Shown here: one piece after another, positions 1 to 6,104 of the stretch
How the letters are laid out: every line of letters begins with the position of its first letter
Numbering within the stretch: position 1 is the first letter of the stretch
From: Desulfuromonadales bacterium
GTDB lineage: Bacteria > Desulfobacterota > Desulfuromonadia > Desulfuromonadales > BM103
Reading direction: 5' to 3'
Length of the DNA: 7,007 nt
Assembly: GCA_030640215.1 (NCBI GenBank)
Contig: DAOWJU010000256.1
Coordinates: forward strand, 1 to 7,007
The notes under the pieces: model-generated
What the model saw: the letters and a program-made list of their open reading frames with translations, nothing else
The model's database searches: none
Told to the model about the DNA's origin: nothing
Made by a program: the position numbers and the translations under genes

Positions 1-1
1 A

Positions 2-280
2 CTGAACAGCCTTGTCAAACATCTCAAAGATCCTTCGCCTTCGGTACGTGTGCATACCGCTGAGGCGCTTGGCCATTTCGATGATGTCCGCCTGGCACCT
101 TACCTGGTATCTCTGCTCGGCGATGATGATGAGCAGTTGGTCGCCAGTGCTGCCAGATCGCTTGGCCGCCTTGGTTCTCCCGATAGCTCCGATCCGTTGA
201 CAAAACTGGTTAAAGATGGCCGGGCTACGGTCCGGGTCGCTGCTGTGCAGGCCTTAAGCGAGTTGCCGCTGAATGGATAG
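2..280 (+). CDS. HEAT-repeat protein, C-terminal part (5' end outside window)
   Basis: The reading frame is open from the left edge and ends at TAG 278-280, giving the last 92 residues of a longer protein. The visible part is about three HEAT / PBS-lyase-type helical repeats of roughly 30 residues each. They are recognisable by the recurring pattern of a hydrophobic helix, then D-x-x-x-x-VR or V-x-x-A, then A-x-x-ALG or AxxLGxLG. Examples are DPSPSVRVHTAEALG in the first repeat, ASAARSLGRLGS in the second and TVRVAAVQALSEL in the third. Such repeats form an alpha-solenoid that usually binds protein partners; no catalytic residue is visible here. The GTG at 50 is an internal valine, because the repeat pattern continues upstream of it. 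The gene converges on the HD-GYP/HEAT operon. That operon also encodes a HEAT protein, so the two loci may be functionally related, but this is inference. The partner and function are unknown. Confidence 0.85.
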   Translation: MNSLVKHLKDPSPSVRVHTAEALGHFDDVRLAPYLVSLLGDDDEQLVASAARSLGRLGSPDSSDPLTKLVKDGRATVRVAAVQALSELPLNG

Positions 281-340
281 GGTGGGGCTGCCCCAGTGAC
301 GCGTAAAGCGGTACGGGCAACGAGAAAAGTCTAAATTTAT

Positions 341-372
341 AAAGGCCGGAAGAGAAATCTTTCGGCCTTTTT
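341..372. terminator. Intrinsic terminator, possibly bidirectional, between convergent genes
   Basis: Bases 341-353 pair with 358-370 in an uninterrupted 13-bp stem (one G-T wobble) closed by a GAAA tetraloop at 354-357. The stem carries an AAAGGCCG / CGGCCTTT base and is followed on the plus strand by T368-T372. On the minus strand the stem ends in TTT followed by the AT-rich ATAAATTTAG, so it can also stop transcription of the HD-GYP operon coming the other way. It sits 60 bases after the plus-strand HEAT stop and about 12 bases beyond the HD-GYP stop. Confidence 0.9.
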
Positions 373-383
373 GTCTGCGGATA

Positions 384-1727
384 TTACTGTGGTGGGTCCA
401 GGTCGAAAAAATCGGTCACATCGATCCCCTTGGTCTGCGGGTCGACTTCAGCAACAATGCGGCGTGTTTGATCTGGCCGCAGTTGCAACATGAACGGTTC
501 TTCGAGAAGACTGCCGGCAGGATCGAAGATCACTTTGAGATCGACCAGGCTGGTGTCCGTTGTGTCAACCTTGGTGACCAGGCCGATTTCGTTGTTATCG
601 AGGCGCACCAGGCTGCCTACAGGGTAGGCTCCGAGTGAGTCGATAAAGTGCATGACAAATTCCGGGTGCAGTGAAGTACCGGAGATCTCTTTGAGCCTTG
701 CTATGGCCTTACGTGGAGTAAAGGGGCGTTGGTAAGAACGCAGGGTGGTCATGGCATCGTAGGCGTCGGCAATGGCAGTGATCTCCACCAGCGGTGAGGA
801 AATGTTGCCAGCTGCTTTTGCCGGATAGCCGGAGCGGTCGTAGCGCAGGTGATGGCCGAGAACAATCTCCATGACCTCAGGAGTGATGTCTTCCATCTCT
901 TTAATGATGTTGGCGCCGAAATCGGGATGTTCCTTGATCGTGTCAAACTCTTCGTCGGTGAGACGACCCGGTTTGGTAATAATACCAACATCGATGCGTA
1001 GTTTTCCCAGGTCGTGCAGCAGCCCACCAAGGCCCAGGGTCTTCAACTGTTCTTCTGTGAGGTTACAGGCTCGGCCGATAGCGAGGGCAATGACAGAAAC
1101 GTTGACCGAATGAGTGAAGGTGTAGTTGTCGTAATCCTTGAGCATAGACAGGGCCAGCATGGCATGGGGCTCCGTCATGGTGAGTTGGGCCATACTTTTG
1201 ACAACGTTGATCGCTGCGTCCGAGGAGGGGATCTCGCCCATGCGGACGTCCTGAAAAATCTGGTCAACAACTTTGAGCGCCTTGCGGTACACCTTGCGAG
1301 GTTGCTGGTCATCGTCATCATCTTCCGCTGCAACGGCTCGGATGTTCTTAACGCCTTGGGACGCCAGAGCGTCGGCAAAATCCTGGCCCTTGCCGCCGCC
1401 TGAGTGCAGCAGGTGCAAGAGAGACTGAATTTCGTTGGCAGAGAGCCCGGCCATAAATTCAAAGCCGACCAGCTCACGGGACTCAAGTAACTTGGCAATC
1501 TCTTCTGCGGCCGGGAGCTCCTGCATGAACAGATGATCTTCGACGAAAAGGGTTCCCTCCAGGATGCCCATCTTGATCAGCTTCTTGTGTTGTAGTAGGC
1601 CGAATAAGCCATTCTGCAAGGTCTCAACCTGCTTGGCTGTGGCTGGATGGTCGACAGCGTAGAGACGCAGCCCCTTTATGGCTGCCGCCAGAACCTGCAC
1701 GACCTGTTTTATTTCATCAACATTCAT
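384..1727 (-). CDS. HD-GYP domain protein (probable cyclic-di-GMP phosphodiesterase)
   Basis: This encodes a 447-residue protein with no signal peptide or membrane segment seen, so probably cytoplasmic. Residues 1-130 form a helical/mixed N-terminal domain related by eye to that of the upstream gene product. An acidic run EDDDDD (135-140) and a helical linker follow. The HD-GYP domain covers about 195-365: H206 (THSVNV), the HD pair H238-D239 in HDLGK, H267 in KEHP, H292-H293, the GYP loop DRSGYP (297-302) and D321 in IADAYD. All expected metal ligands of the core HD fold appear present. The family usually hydrolyses cyclic di-GMP to pGpG or GMP. The usual DGxGYP here reads DRSGYP, and the Glu after the HH pair is Leu. 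A short beta-rich tail (about 369-430) follows. ATG 1725-1727 overlaps the upstream TGA (ATGA), with AAGG at 1735-1738 as ribosome binding site. Catalytic activity itself is inferred. Confidence 0.92.
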   Translation of the reverse strand: MNVDEIKQVVQVLAAAIKGLRLYAVDHPATAKQVETLQNGLFGLLQHKKLIKMGILEGTLFVEDHLFMQELPAAEEIAKLLESRELVGFEFMAGLSANEIQSLLHLLHSGGGKGQDFADALASQGVKNIRAVAAEDDDDDQQPRKVYRKALKVVDQIFQDVRMGEIPSSDAAINVVKSMAQLTMTEPHAMLALSMLKDYDNYTFTHSVNVSVIALAIGRACNLTEEQLKTLGLGGLLHDLGKLRIDVGIITKPGRLTDEEFDTIKEHPDFGANIIKEMEDITPEVMEIVLGHHLRYDRSGYPAKAAGNISSPLVEITAIADAYDAMTTLRSYQRPFTPRKAIARLKEISGTSLHPEFVMHFIDSLGAYPVGSLVRLDNNEIGLVTKVDTTDTSLVDLKVIFDPAGSLLEEPFMLQLRPDQTRRIVAEVDPQTKGIDVTDFFDLDPPQ

Positions 1728-3295
1728 GTGTTTGCCTTGTCCAGTTGCTTGAGGGCATGGGCTGCTGCCCTGGCAACGGCCGCAGTGCGGTCATGGGTGG
1801 CTTTTTCAAGCACCTTACGTGTGTTTTCGTCGGCAATGTCACCCAAGGCAGCGGCTGCTGCTGTACGGAGCTCGTCGTTAAGCTGACGGTGCAGCCAGCT
1901 CTTTTTGCTGATGATCTTGGTCAATTCAGGAATTGCTTCAGGGTCCTTAATCTCGCCGAGGGCACGGATAGTGTCCTTTTTGAGGTCAATCGCTCGCTGG
2001 CTCCAGTCTGATTTTTTCAAGAGTGAAAGCAGGGTCGGTATGGCGCTGGCCGCGCGAATAGCTCCCAGAGAGATGATCGCCTGACGGCGTAACTCCTGGT
2101 CGTCAGCGGCCGCAGTTTGCAACAGAATTTTGATTGCCCGATTACCGCCGATCTTGGTCAGGGCACGAATGGTTTCCCGGCGCACGCGGATGTCATCATG
2201 CTGCAGCAAAGGAGTCAGTTGTGCCAGCGATCCCTGATTGCGAATGTCGCCGAGTATGGCAATGGCGTTGCGCACCACATACCAGCGTTCATCACTTAGA
2301 TATTCATAGATGATTGGCAGAGCAGCTTGACCGATACGGGCCAGAATTTCATTCAATAGTTTGCGTTTTGGTGCTGAACTCTCGTTGGCCAGAATTTCCA
2401 TCAAGCGGTTGGCAATCTTGCTGCCCAGGAAGGTAAGAATCTGTACCAGAGTGTTGCGATCCTTTTGATTGGTCTCGGTGGCGAACATGTAGGCAACCAG
2501 ATAATTGGTTATCTCTTCAGTCGCCAACTGGTCAAGGGCCTGATTTGCATCTTGTTTACGTTCTTCAGAATATTGCTTGCCGGTGGCGCAGCGACAGAAA
2601 AGCAGGAAGGCCCGCAATACCAGCCCGCGGCTTTCGTCGACGAGTTGCAGGCGTAACAGCGGAATCAGCTCCTGTATGAATCGTTGGAAACGAGCATCAA
2701 CCTGCTCCTGTTCCATCTTCGCAAGGAGTGTTTCCATGTTCATCGCGTCGGCTTGAGCCTGGTTCTCATCAGCATCGTCGTCTTCGGTGAGGACGGCAGC
2801 CGGATCGAAATCCTCTTCCTCGGGCAACTCTTCAATCTCCTCCTTGCGCTGCAGAATGTCATCCAGATCACGGACATTGGTCCAGATCGTGGTCAGACGG
2901 GCTTTTTCCAGAATAATCTGGATGCCACCCTGTTTCTGGATGATTTGTGGATCGAGCAGCAGGTAATGAACAAAGTGGTGCAGGTCGCTGCTGTTGAGAT
3001 CGGGAAGGAATGTTAAATATTGAATGCGGCGGGCAAAGCAAAAGTTGGCGAGTTGCACAAGAACCTGATTGGTTTTGGCTATCTGGCTGTCGTCAAAGAG
3101 AAAGCCTTCTTTGCGCACCGTCAAGGAGAGATGATTGCCGCCGGTAAAAATTGGTTCAAAACTGCGCAGGCATTCCTCTGCCGTTGCTTGTAAGGCCGGG
3201 TGCTTGGCTGGGTAGTACCTGATGGCTTTAATCTGCTTAACCAATCCGGTGAGAGCCGTCGCAATCAGGTTGTGTAGTTCGTTGTCATTCTGCAT
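1724..3295 (-). CDS. HEAT-repeat protein, partner of the HD-GYP protein
   Basis: From the ATG at 3293-3295 this encodes 523 residues. Residues 1-135 form an N-terminal domain with L-x3-IK-x2-R-x-Y-x3-HPA (18-34) and EG-x-LF (63-67); the same spaced motifs occur in the HD-GYP protein. A strongly acidic stretch (about 152-177, EEIEELPEEEDFD then EDDDADE) leads into a helical region. From about 310 to the end lie five or six HEAT / PBS-lyase-like repeats (for example RWYVVRNAIAILGDI, IRVRRETIRALTKIG, LRRQAIISLGAIRA, KKDTIRALGEIKD). No catalytic motif is seen, and a scaffold or adaptor role is inferred. The frame stays open upstream to a TTG at 3338-3340, which would add 15 polar residues. I prefer the ATG because the shared domain then starts at a similar depth in both proteins, a GGA lies 9 bases upstream, and the best promoter leaves almost no leader for the TTG. 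Its stop overlaps the HD-GYP start, implying translational coupling. Confidence 0.87.
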   Translation of the reverse strand: MQNDNELHNLIATALTGLVKQIKAIRYYPAKHPALQATAEECLRSFEPIFTGGNHLSLTVRKEGFLFDDSQIAKTNQVLVQLANFCFARRIQYLTFLPDLNSSDLHHFVHYLLLDPQIIQKQGGIQIILEKARLTTIWTNVRDLDDILQRKEEIEELPEEEDFDPAAVLTEDDDADENQAQADAMNMETLLAKMEQEQVDARFQRFIQELIPLLRLQLVDESRGLVLRAFLLFCRCATGKQYSEERKQDANQALDQLATEEITNYLVAYMFATETNQKDRNTLVQILTFLGSKIANRLMEILANESSAPKRKLLNEILARIGQAALPIIYEYLSDERWYVVRNAIAILGDIRNQGSLAQLTPLLQHDDIRVRRETIRALTKIGGNRAIKILLQTAAADDQELRRQAIISLGAIRAASAIPTLLSLLKKSDWSQRAIDLKKDTIRALGEIKDPEAIPELTKIISKKSWLHRQLNDELRTAAAAALGDIADENTRKVLEKATHDRTAAVARAAAHALKQLDKANT

Positions 3296-3357
3296 GTTCT
3301 GGTTTCCAGTACCTGCATATTCTGAATTGTTCTGCACCAAATGAGAAAACTCAGAAC

Positions 3358-3386
3358 ATTCTAAATGATTTTATACGTTTTGACCA
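3358..3386 (-). promoter_or_regulatory. Candidate sigma-70 promoter of the HEAT / HD-GYP operon
   Basis: On the minus strand, TGGTCA (3381-3386) and TAGAAT (3358-3363) are separated by 17 bases and match the -35 and -10 consensus at 4/6 and 5/6 positions. Transcription would start near 3350, about 55 bases before the preferred ATG. A small dyad TGAG-AAAA-CTCA (3342-3353) lies at the expected start site. An overlapping TATAAA at about 3369-3374 is an alternative -10 but lacks a good -35. Confidence 0.45.
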
Positions 3387-3472
3387 GTCCTGAGAACTTC
3401 TTCTCTGTCTACTTTTTCTTCTTTTATTTGTGGGATGAATCACTTTGACCAATAAGTGCTCATGCAATCCTT

Positions 3473-3499
3473 TTGCAAAGGCTGGCCAGATGATATTAT
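3473..3499 (+). promoter_or_regulatory. Weak candidate promoter for coaE
   Basis: TTGCAA (3473-3478) and TATTAT (3494-3499) resemble -35 and -10 boxes, but the spacing of 15 bases is short. It is the best pairing I found in the 3341-3628 stretch and would place a start near 3506, ahead of the small leader ORF. The rest of that stretch contains a pyrimidine-rich run (about 3397-3427) and no larger gene. Confidence 0.25.
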
Positions 3500-3566
3500 G
3501 TTGTGGGTTGTCGTCTTATTGCGACCGGAAAGATGTCCCTTGTCACCCTCTCTCCTGGAGAAAACA

Positions 3567-3632
3567 ATGCTTGAGATCTCGCTGGTAACTTTGCTCCTGA
3601 ATGGCCGATTGCAGGGGGAGGGTCTGTTATGA
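3567..3632 (+). CDS. Possible 21-residue leucine-rich leader peptide upstream of coaE
   Basis: A short reading frame starts at ATG 3567-3569 and stops at TGA 3630-3632. It has a good ribosome binding site, CTGGAG ending at 3560, six bases before the ATG. Its stop overlaps the coaE start codon as ATGA, the arrangement expected for translational coupling. Eight of the 21 residues are leucine, including a run LLL at positions 9-11; the codons are mixed. The frame is open further upstream to an ATG at 3498, but that start has no convincing ribosome binding site. A regulatory leader, a short coupling ORF that helps ribosomes load on coaE, or chance are all possible. I see no known leader-peptide family and no clear attenuator hairpin. 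Confidence 0.4.
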   Translation: MLEISLVTLLLNGRLQGEGLL

Positions 3633-4264
3633 CTCTTGGCCTTACCGGAGGCATCGCTTCGGGAAAAAGCTTTGTTGCCGACTGCTTTGCCGAGTGCGGC
3701 GCCATTCTGGTCAGCGCTGACCTGCTTGCCAGGGAGGTTGTCAATCCCGGCAGCCCGGCTCTGGTCAAACTGGTCGATACCTTCGGTGCGGATATCTTGA
3801 CACCGGGCGGGAGTCTGAACCGTGAGGTGATGGCGCAAAAGGTTTTCGCTGACCCGACTGCCCGGCGCCAGCTTGAGTCGATCACGCACCCGGCAATTGC
3901 CCATCTTGCCGAATGTCGGTTAGCTGAATTGACTCTTTCGCCACATGACCTGATCGTGTATGAAGCTCCTCTGCTTTTTGAGGCGGGAGCTGAAAGTCGG
4001 GTTGATCAGGTGCTGGTGGTTGTCGTCGCCCCCGATTTACAACTGGCAAGGCTTCTACAGCGAGAAGACCTCAGTGAAACCGAGGCGAAGCAACGCGTTG
4101 CCGCTCAATGGCCACAGGCTGATAAGGTGCAGAAGGCTGATTTCGTCATTGATAACTCCGGGTCGTTGCAGCAGACCCGTATTATGGTTGCCGCCCTTTA
4201 TGATTATCTCACCAGGAACGATTATCTCACCCGGACTGTAGAGCCGGGGGCTTCGAGCTCCTGA
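3629..4264 (+). CDS. coaE: Dephospho-CoA kinase
   Basis: This encodes the cytoplasmic enzyme for the last step of coenzyme A synthesis: ATP-dependent phosphorylation of the 3'-hydroxyl of dephospho-CoA ribose. At 211 residues it has the usual family length. The start is well fixed by GGGGGAGG (3614-3621) seven bases upstream. Family marks in order are the P-loop GGIASGKS (7-14), the SADLLAREVV segment with D31, LNREVMAQKVFAD (63-75), ITHPAI (85-90), the substrate-binding YEAPLLFEAGAE (111-122), the lid REDLSETEAKQRVAAQ (145-160), and ADFVIDNSGS (170-179). All key residues seem intact. The C-terminal end is unusual: residues 192-203 carry a repeated DYLTR caused by an 18-base tandem duplication. 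The gene runs 43 bases into the convergent hydrolase gene. In related bacteria coaE often sits beside polA or rho; here it stands without either. Confidence 0.96.
   Translation: MTLGLTGGIASGKSFVADCFAECGAILVSADLLAREVVNPGSPALVKLVDTFGADILTPGGSLNREVMAQKVFADPTARRQLESITHPAIAHLAECRLAELTLSPHDLIVYEAPLLFEAGAESRVDQVLVVVVAPDLQLARLLQREDLSETEAKQRVAAQWPQADKVQKADFVIDNSGSLQQTRIMVAALYDYLTRNDYLTRTVEPGASSS
4202..4237 (+). repeat. 18-bp tandem duplication in the coaE 3' end
   Basis: GATTATCTCACCAGGAAC (4202-4219) is followed directly by GATTATCTCACCCGGACT (4220-4237), identical at 15 of 18 positions and in frame. It adds DYLTRN / DYLTRT to the coaE product. The second copy also contains the TAA stop (4222-4224) and the last codons of the convergent hydrolase gene. 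Confidence 0.85.
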
Positions 4265-5070
4265 ACAAAATTCGTCGCCTGGGCGAACATTGCTCCACAA
4301 TACGGATTTTCTTCTTGGGTCAGGACATGTGGGACCTCAGGGCCGTACCTTGCGTAAATCTTGAAGGAACTTCCCAGTAAATCCATCAGTTGGCGGCCAC
4401 TATCGATATCCACCGTTTGATCCCCTTCACCATTAAAAGCCAGGACTGGACAGACGACACGTGGCAACTGACTGCGAACAGTTTTCAACAGTCGATTGAT
4501 CTGATGAATGCCAGCAAGTGGCCTACGGTTGTAGTAACATTCATTCAACTCCGCATCTGCTGGTTTTACCTGGTAGGGTCGGATCCACTTCAGCCAGCCT
4601 GCGTAAGGGGCTAACCTGTGTAGAACGCGCAGATATGGTGAAAAAAGCACCAGCCCTTTGAATTGTTTTGCTTGGGCCATCGTCAATAAGAGCAGGCAAC
4701 CGGTACTCATTCCCATGCCGTAAATGGCCTGAAAATCCTTACTGAGAATCTGATAACCATCAAGGATGGCGTCGGACCATTCCTCCCAGCGACAACCAGC
4801 AAGATCTTCAGGCGAGGTTCCGTGTCCGGGAAGTCGAACAGCCAGGCTGGCAATACCCGACTCCGCAAGGAATTCTGCAAGGGGGCGCATTTCCCAAGGT
4901 GTTGCCGTAAAGCCGTGAACCAGCAATACGGCCGTTTTGGCACCGGGCGGGCAGAGCATGAAGGGTAGATTGTCTTGATCAACAACGCCCTGACTCTGTG
5001 AATCACGACGGAGATTCTGGCAGCCAGAATGGGTCTCAGAACAGTCGATTGGCGGGTTTTGACGTTTCAT
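4222..5070 (-). CDS. Alpha/beta-hydrolase, carboxylesterase or monoacylglycerol-lipase type
   Basis: This encodes a 282-residue soluble alpha/beta-hydrolase. The oxyanion-hole motif is VHGFTATPWEM (about 51-61), followed by RLPGHGTSPEDL (79-90). The nucleophile elbow GMSTG places the serine at 122. The likely acid is D217 in NGEGDQTVD and the histidine is H248 in VPHVLT, so the Ser-Asp-His triad is complete. The HGFTATPWEM and RLPGHGTSPEDL patterns resemble Est30-like carboxylesterases and bacterial monoacylglycerol lipases, which cleave short- or medium-chain esters; the true substrate is unknown. About 35 polar N-terminal residues precede the fold and do not look like a signal peptide. The ATG at 5068-5070 is preferred, with GAGA about six bases before it; an adjacent TTG at 5071-5073 would add one residue. 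Its 3' end overlaps coaE tail to tail. It lies downstream of the iclR-type gene but has its own promoter after a terminator. Confidence 0.9.
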   Translation of the reverse strand: MKRQNPPIDCSETHSGCQNLRRDSQSQGVVDQDNLPFMLCPPGAKTAVLLVHGFTATPWEMRPLAEFLAESGIASLAVRLPGHGTSPEDLAGCRWEEWSDAILDGYQILSKDFQAIYGMGMSTGCLLLLTMAQAKQFKGLVLFSPYLRVLHRLAPYAGWLKWIRPYQVKPADAELNECYYNRRPLAGIHQINRLLKTVRSQLPRVVCPVLAFNGEGDQTVDIDSGRQLMDLLGSSFKIYARYGPEVPHVLTQEENPYCGAMFAQATNFVQELEAPGSTVRVR

Positions 5071-5115
5071 CAATAATCTCTTAAGTACCCTTATTTATTG
5101 TTGTGTTTCCGTGAA

Positions 5116-5143
5116 AGCATAACATTTCAAAGCTTAGTGTTAA
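5116..5143 (-). promoter_or_regulatory. Candidate promoter of the hydrolase gene
   Basis: On the minus strand TTAACA (5138-5143; 5/6 of -35 consensus) and TATGCT (5116-5121) are 16 bases apart, and the -10 box is preceded by TG one base upstream (extended -10, TGTTATGCT). A start near 5109 would give a leader of about 40 bases before the ATG at 5070. Confidence 0.5.
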
Positions 5144-5159
5144 CTGCGATATCAGTGTG

Positions 5160-5187
5160 ATGAATCATGATGATTTCAGACCTGAAA
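5160..5187. promoter_or_regulatory. Cluster of inverted repeats, possible operator
   Basis: Upstream of the hydrolase promoter lie overlapping dyads: TGAATCAT-G-ATGATTTCA (5161-5178, one-base bulge) and the perfect TTTCAG-AC-CTGAAA (5174-5187). The position, just upstream of the -35 box, suits a regulator site. IclR-family operators are often palindromes of about 14-18 bases, but no match to a specific known operator is claimed. Confidence 0.3.
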
Positions 5188-5211
5188 ATTCCTGCTGTTG
5201 GCGTGTATAAC

Positions 5212-5242
5212 AAAAAAGCCTCCGCAGAAATGCAGAGGCTTT
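5212..5242 (-). terminator. Intrinsic terminator of the iclR-type gene
   Basis: AAAGCCTC (5215-5222) pairs with GAGGCTTT (5235-5242), then after one C/A mismatch GCA pairs with TGC, closing on GAAA (5227-5230; TTTC on the transcript). Read on the minus strand the stem runs into six T (5212-5217) and then GTTATA. It lies 22 bases beyond the regulator's stop codon and separates its transcript from the hydrolase gene. Confidence 0.88.
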
Positions 5243-5264
5243 AGAATCGAAGCTGTAGCTGTTG

Positions 5265-6047
5265 CTATTTATGATAACCAAGGCGTGTCGAGAGTTCTTC
5301 GGAGGAACTTAAGACCAGAGGAACAAGCTCGTTGACAATGCGCTCTTTGCCCAGCCGCATGTTCGGCCCTGAAATACTGATTGTGCCGACGATCCGTCGG
5401 GTGTAGTCGCGAATCGGCGCCGCGACGCAATGAACACCAAGATCAAGCTCTTCATTATCAATGGCGTAGCCTTGCTCAGCAATCTCTTCAAGTTCTGCCC
5501 TGAGTGCCGTACGCGTTTTGATGGTCGTCTCGGTATAAGTCTGGTATTCCTCTCCCGGCAGGATTTCGCTGATTTCATCTTCAGACATATGAGAGAGATA
5601 AACTTTGCCAGCGGCTGTGCAGTAGGATGGCAGGCGTGAGCCGACTCGTGAGACGACCCGTACCGTCATGTCGGTTTCCACCATGTCGAGATAGACCACA
5701 TGACCTTCTTTGAAAATGGCAACATAGCAAGTTTCGTTGCATTCGGCAGTCATCTTTTCGAGGATCGGTTTTGCCTGGCGCAACAGGCCCATCTGTTTAA
5801 TGAAGGTCTGACCAAGTTCCAGGGCCTTGAGCCCAAGTCGGTAGTTTTCAGTGGCTTTGTTCTGCTCGATGTAGCCGCGCGACTCGAGGGTCGCCAAGAG
5901 TCGAAAAACATTGTTTTTGTGTAGTTTCAGGCGTTTGCTGAGTTCAGTCACGCCGAGTTCATCCACATCGTCATGGAACTGCTCAAGCAGGTCCAGCGCG
6001 TGGGAGACTGCCTGGATGATATATTCGGACTTTTCTTTTCTTGCCAT
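5265..6047 (-). CDS. IclR-family transcriptional regulator
   Basis: This is a 260-residue DNA-binding regulator of the usual IclR length. Residues 10-72 form the winged helix-turn-helix (VSHALDLLEQF, then LGVTELSKRLKLHKNNVFRLLATLESRGYIEQ and the wing NYRLGLKALELG). Residues 90-260 form the effector-binding domain, with the family segments SYCTAAGKVYLSHM (141-154) and DNEELDLGVHCVAAPI (197-212), including the conserved cysteine C207 of the ligand pocket. IclR proteins bind small organic acids or aromatic compounds and act as repressors or activators of nearby catabolic genes; the ligand here cannot be deduced. The start ATG 6045-6047 has AAGGA ten bases upstream. Its own promoter overlaps a dyad, consistent with autoregulation. 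Possible targets are itself, the divergent stress-protein gene and the downstream hydrolase gene. Confidence 0.95.
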   Translation of the reverse strand: MARKEKSEYIIQAVSHALDLLEQFHDDVDELGVTELSKRLKLHKNNVFRLLATLESRGYIEQNKATENYRLGLKALELGQTFIKQMGLLRQAKPILEKMTAECNETCYVAIFKEGHVVYLDMVETDMTVRVVSRVGSRLPSYCTAAGKVYLSHMSEDEISEILPGEEYQTYTETTIKTRTALRAELEEIAEQGYAIDNEELDLGVHCVAAPIRDYTRRIVGTISISGPNMRLGKERIVNELVPLVLSSSEELSTRLGYHK

Positions 6048-6104
6048 TGTCTGAAAATCCTTAATTAATAATTGATAAGACGCTTCATCTTTTGCAAACA
6101 GTAC

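Noticed and set aside
284..294. GGGG-CTG-CCCC hairpin just after the first HEAT gene
   Set aside because: The stem is short with a three-base loop and no T tract; the 13-bp hairpin at 341-370 is the convincing terminator.
1014..1403. Plus-strand frame of 129 residues inside the HD-GYP gene
   Set aside because: It is antisense to the HD motif region and is explained by codon bias of the real gene on the opposite strand.
2684..3016. Plus-strand frame of 110 residues inside the HEAT gene
   Set aside because: It is antisense to the acidic linker and N-terminal domain, without a promoter, ribosome binding site or family resemblance.
3296..3340. TTG start giving a 15-residue N-terminal extension of the HEAT protein
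   Set aside because: The extension is polar and low in complexity, has no ribosome binding site, and would leave almost no leader from the best promoter; the internal ATG fits the paired domain better.
3397..3427. Pyrimidine-rich tract upstream of coaE considered as a regulatory RNA or riboswitch
   Set aside because: It shows no paired stems and no resemblance to a known riboswitch class; it looks like simple low-complexity leader sequence.
3440..3904. Minus-strand frame of 154 residues across the coaE start
   Set aside because: It lies antisense to the unambiguous P-loop region of coaE, has no recognisable domain and no ribosome binding site, and a second overlapping antisense frame there is equally long.
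4159..4179. CGGGTC/GACCCG dyad within coaE as a terminator for the hydrolase transcript
   Set aside because: There is no T tract on either strand and it lies inside a conserved coding region.
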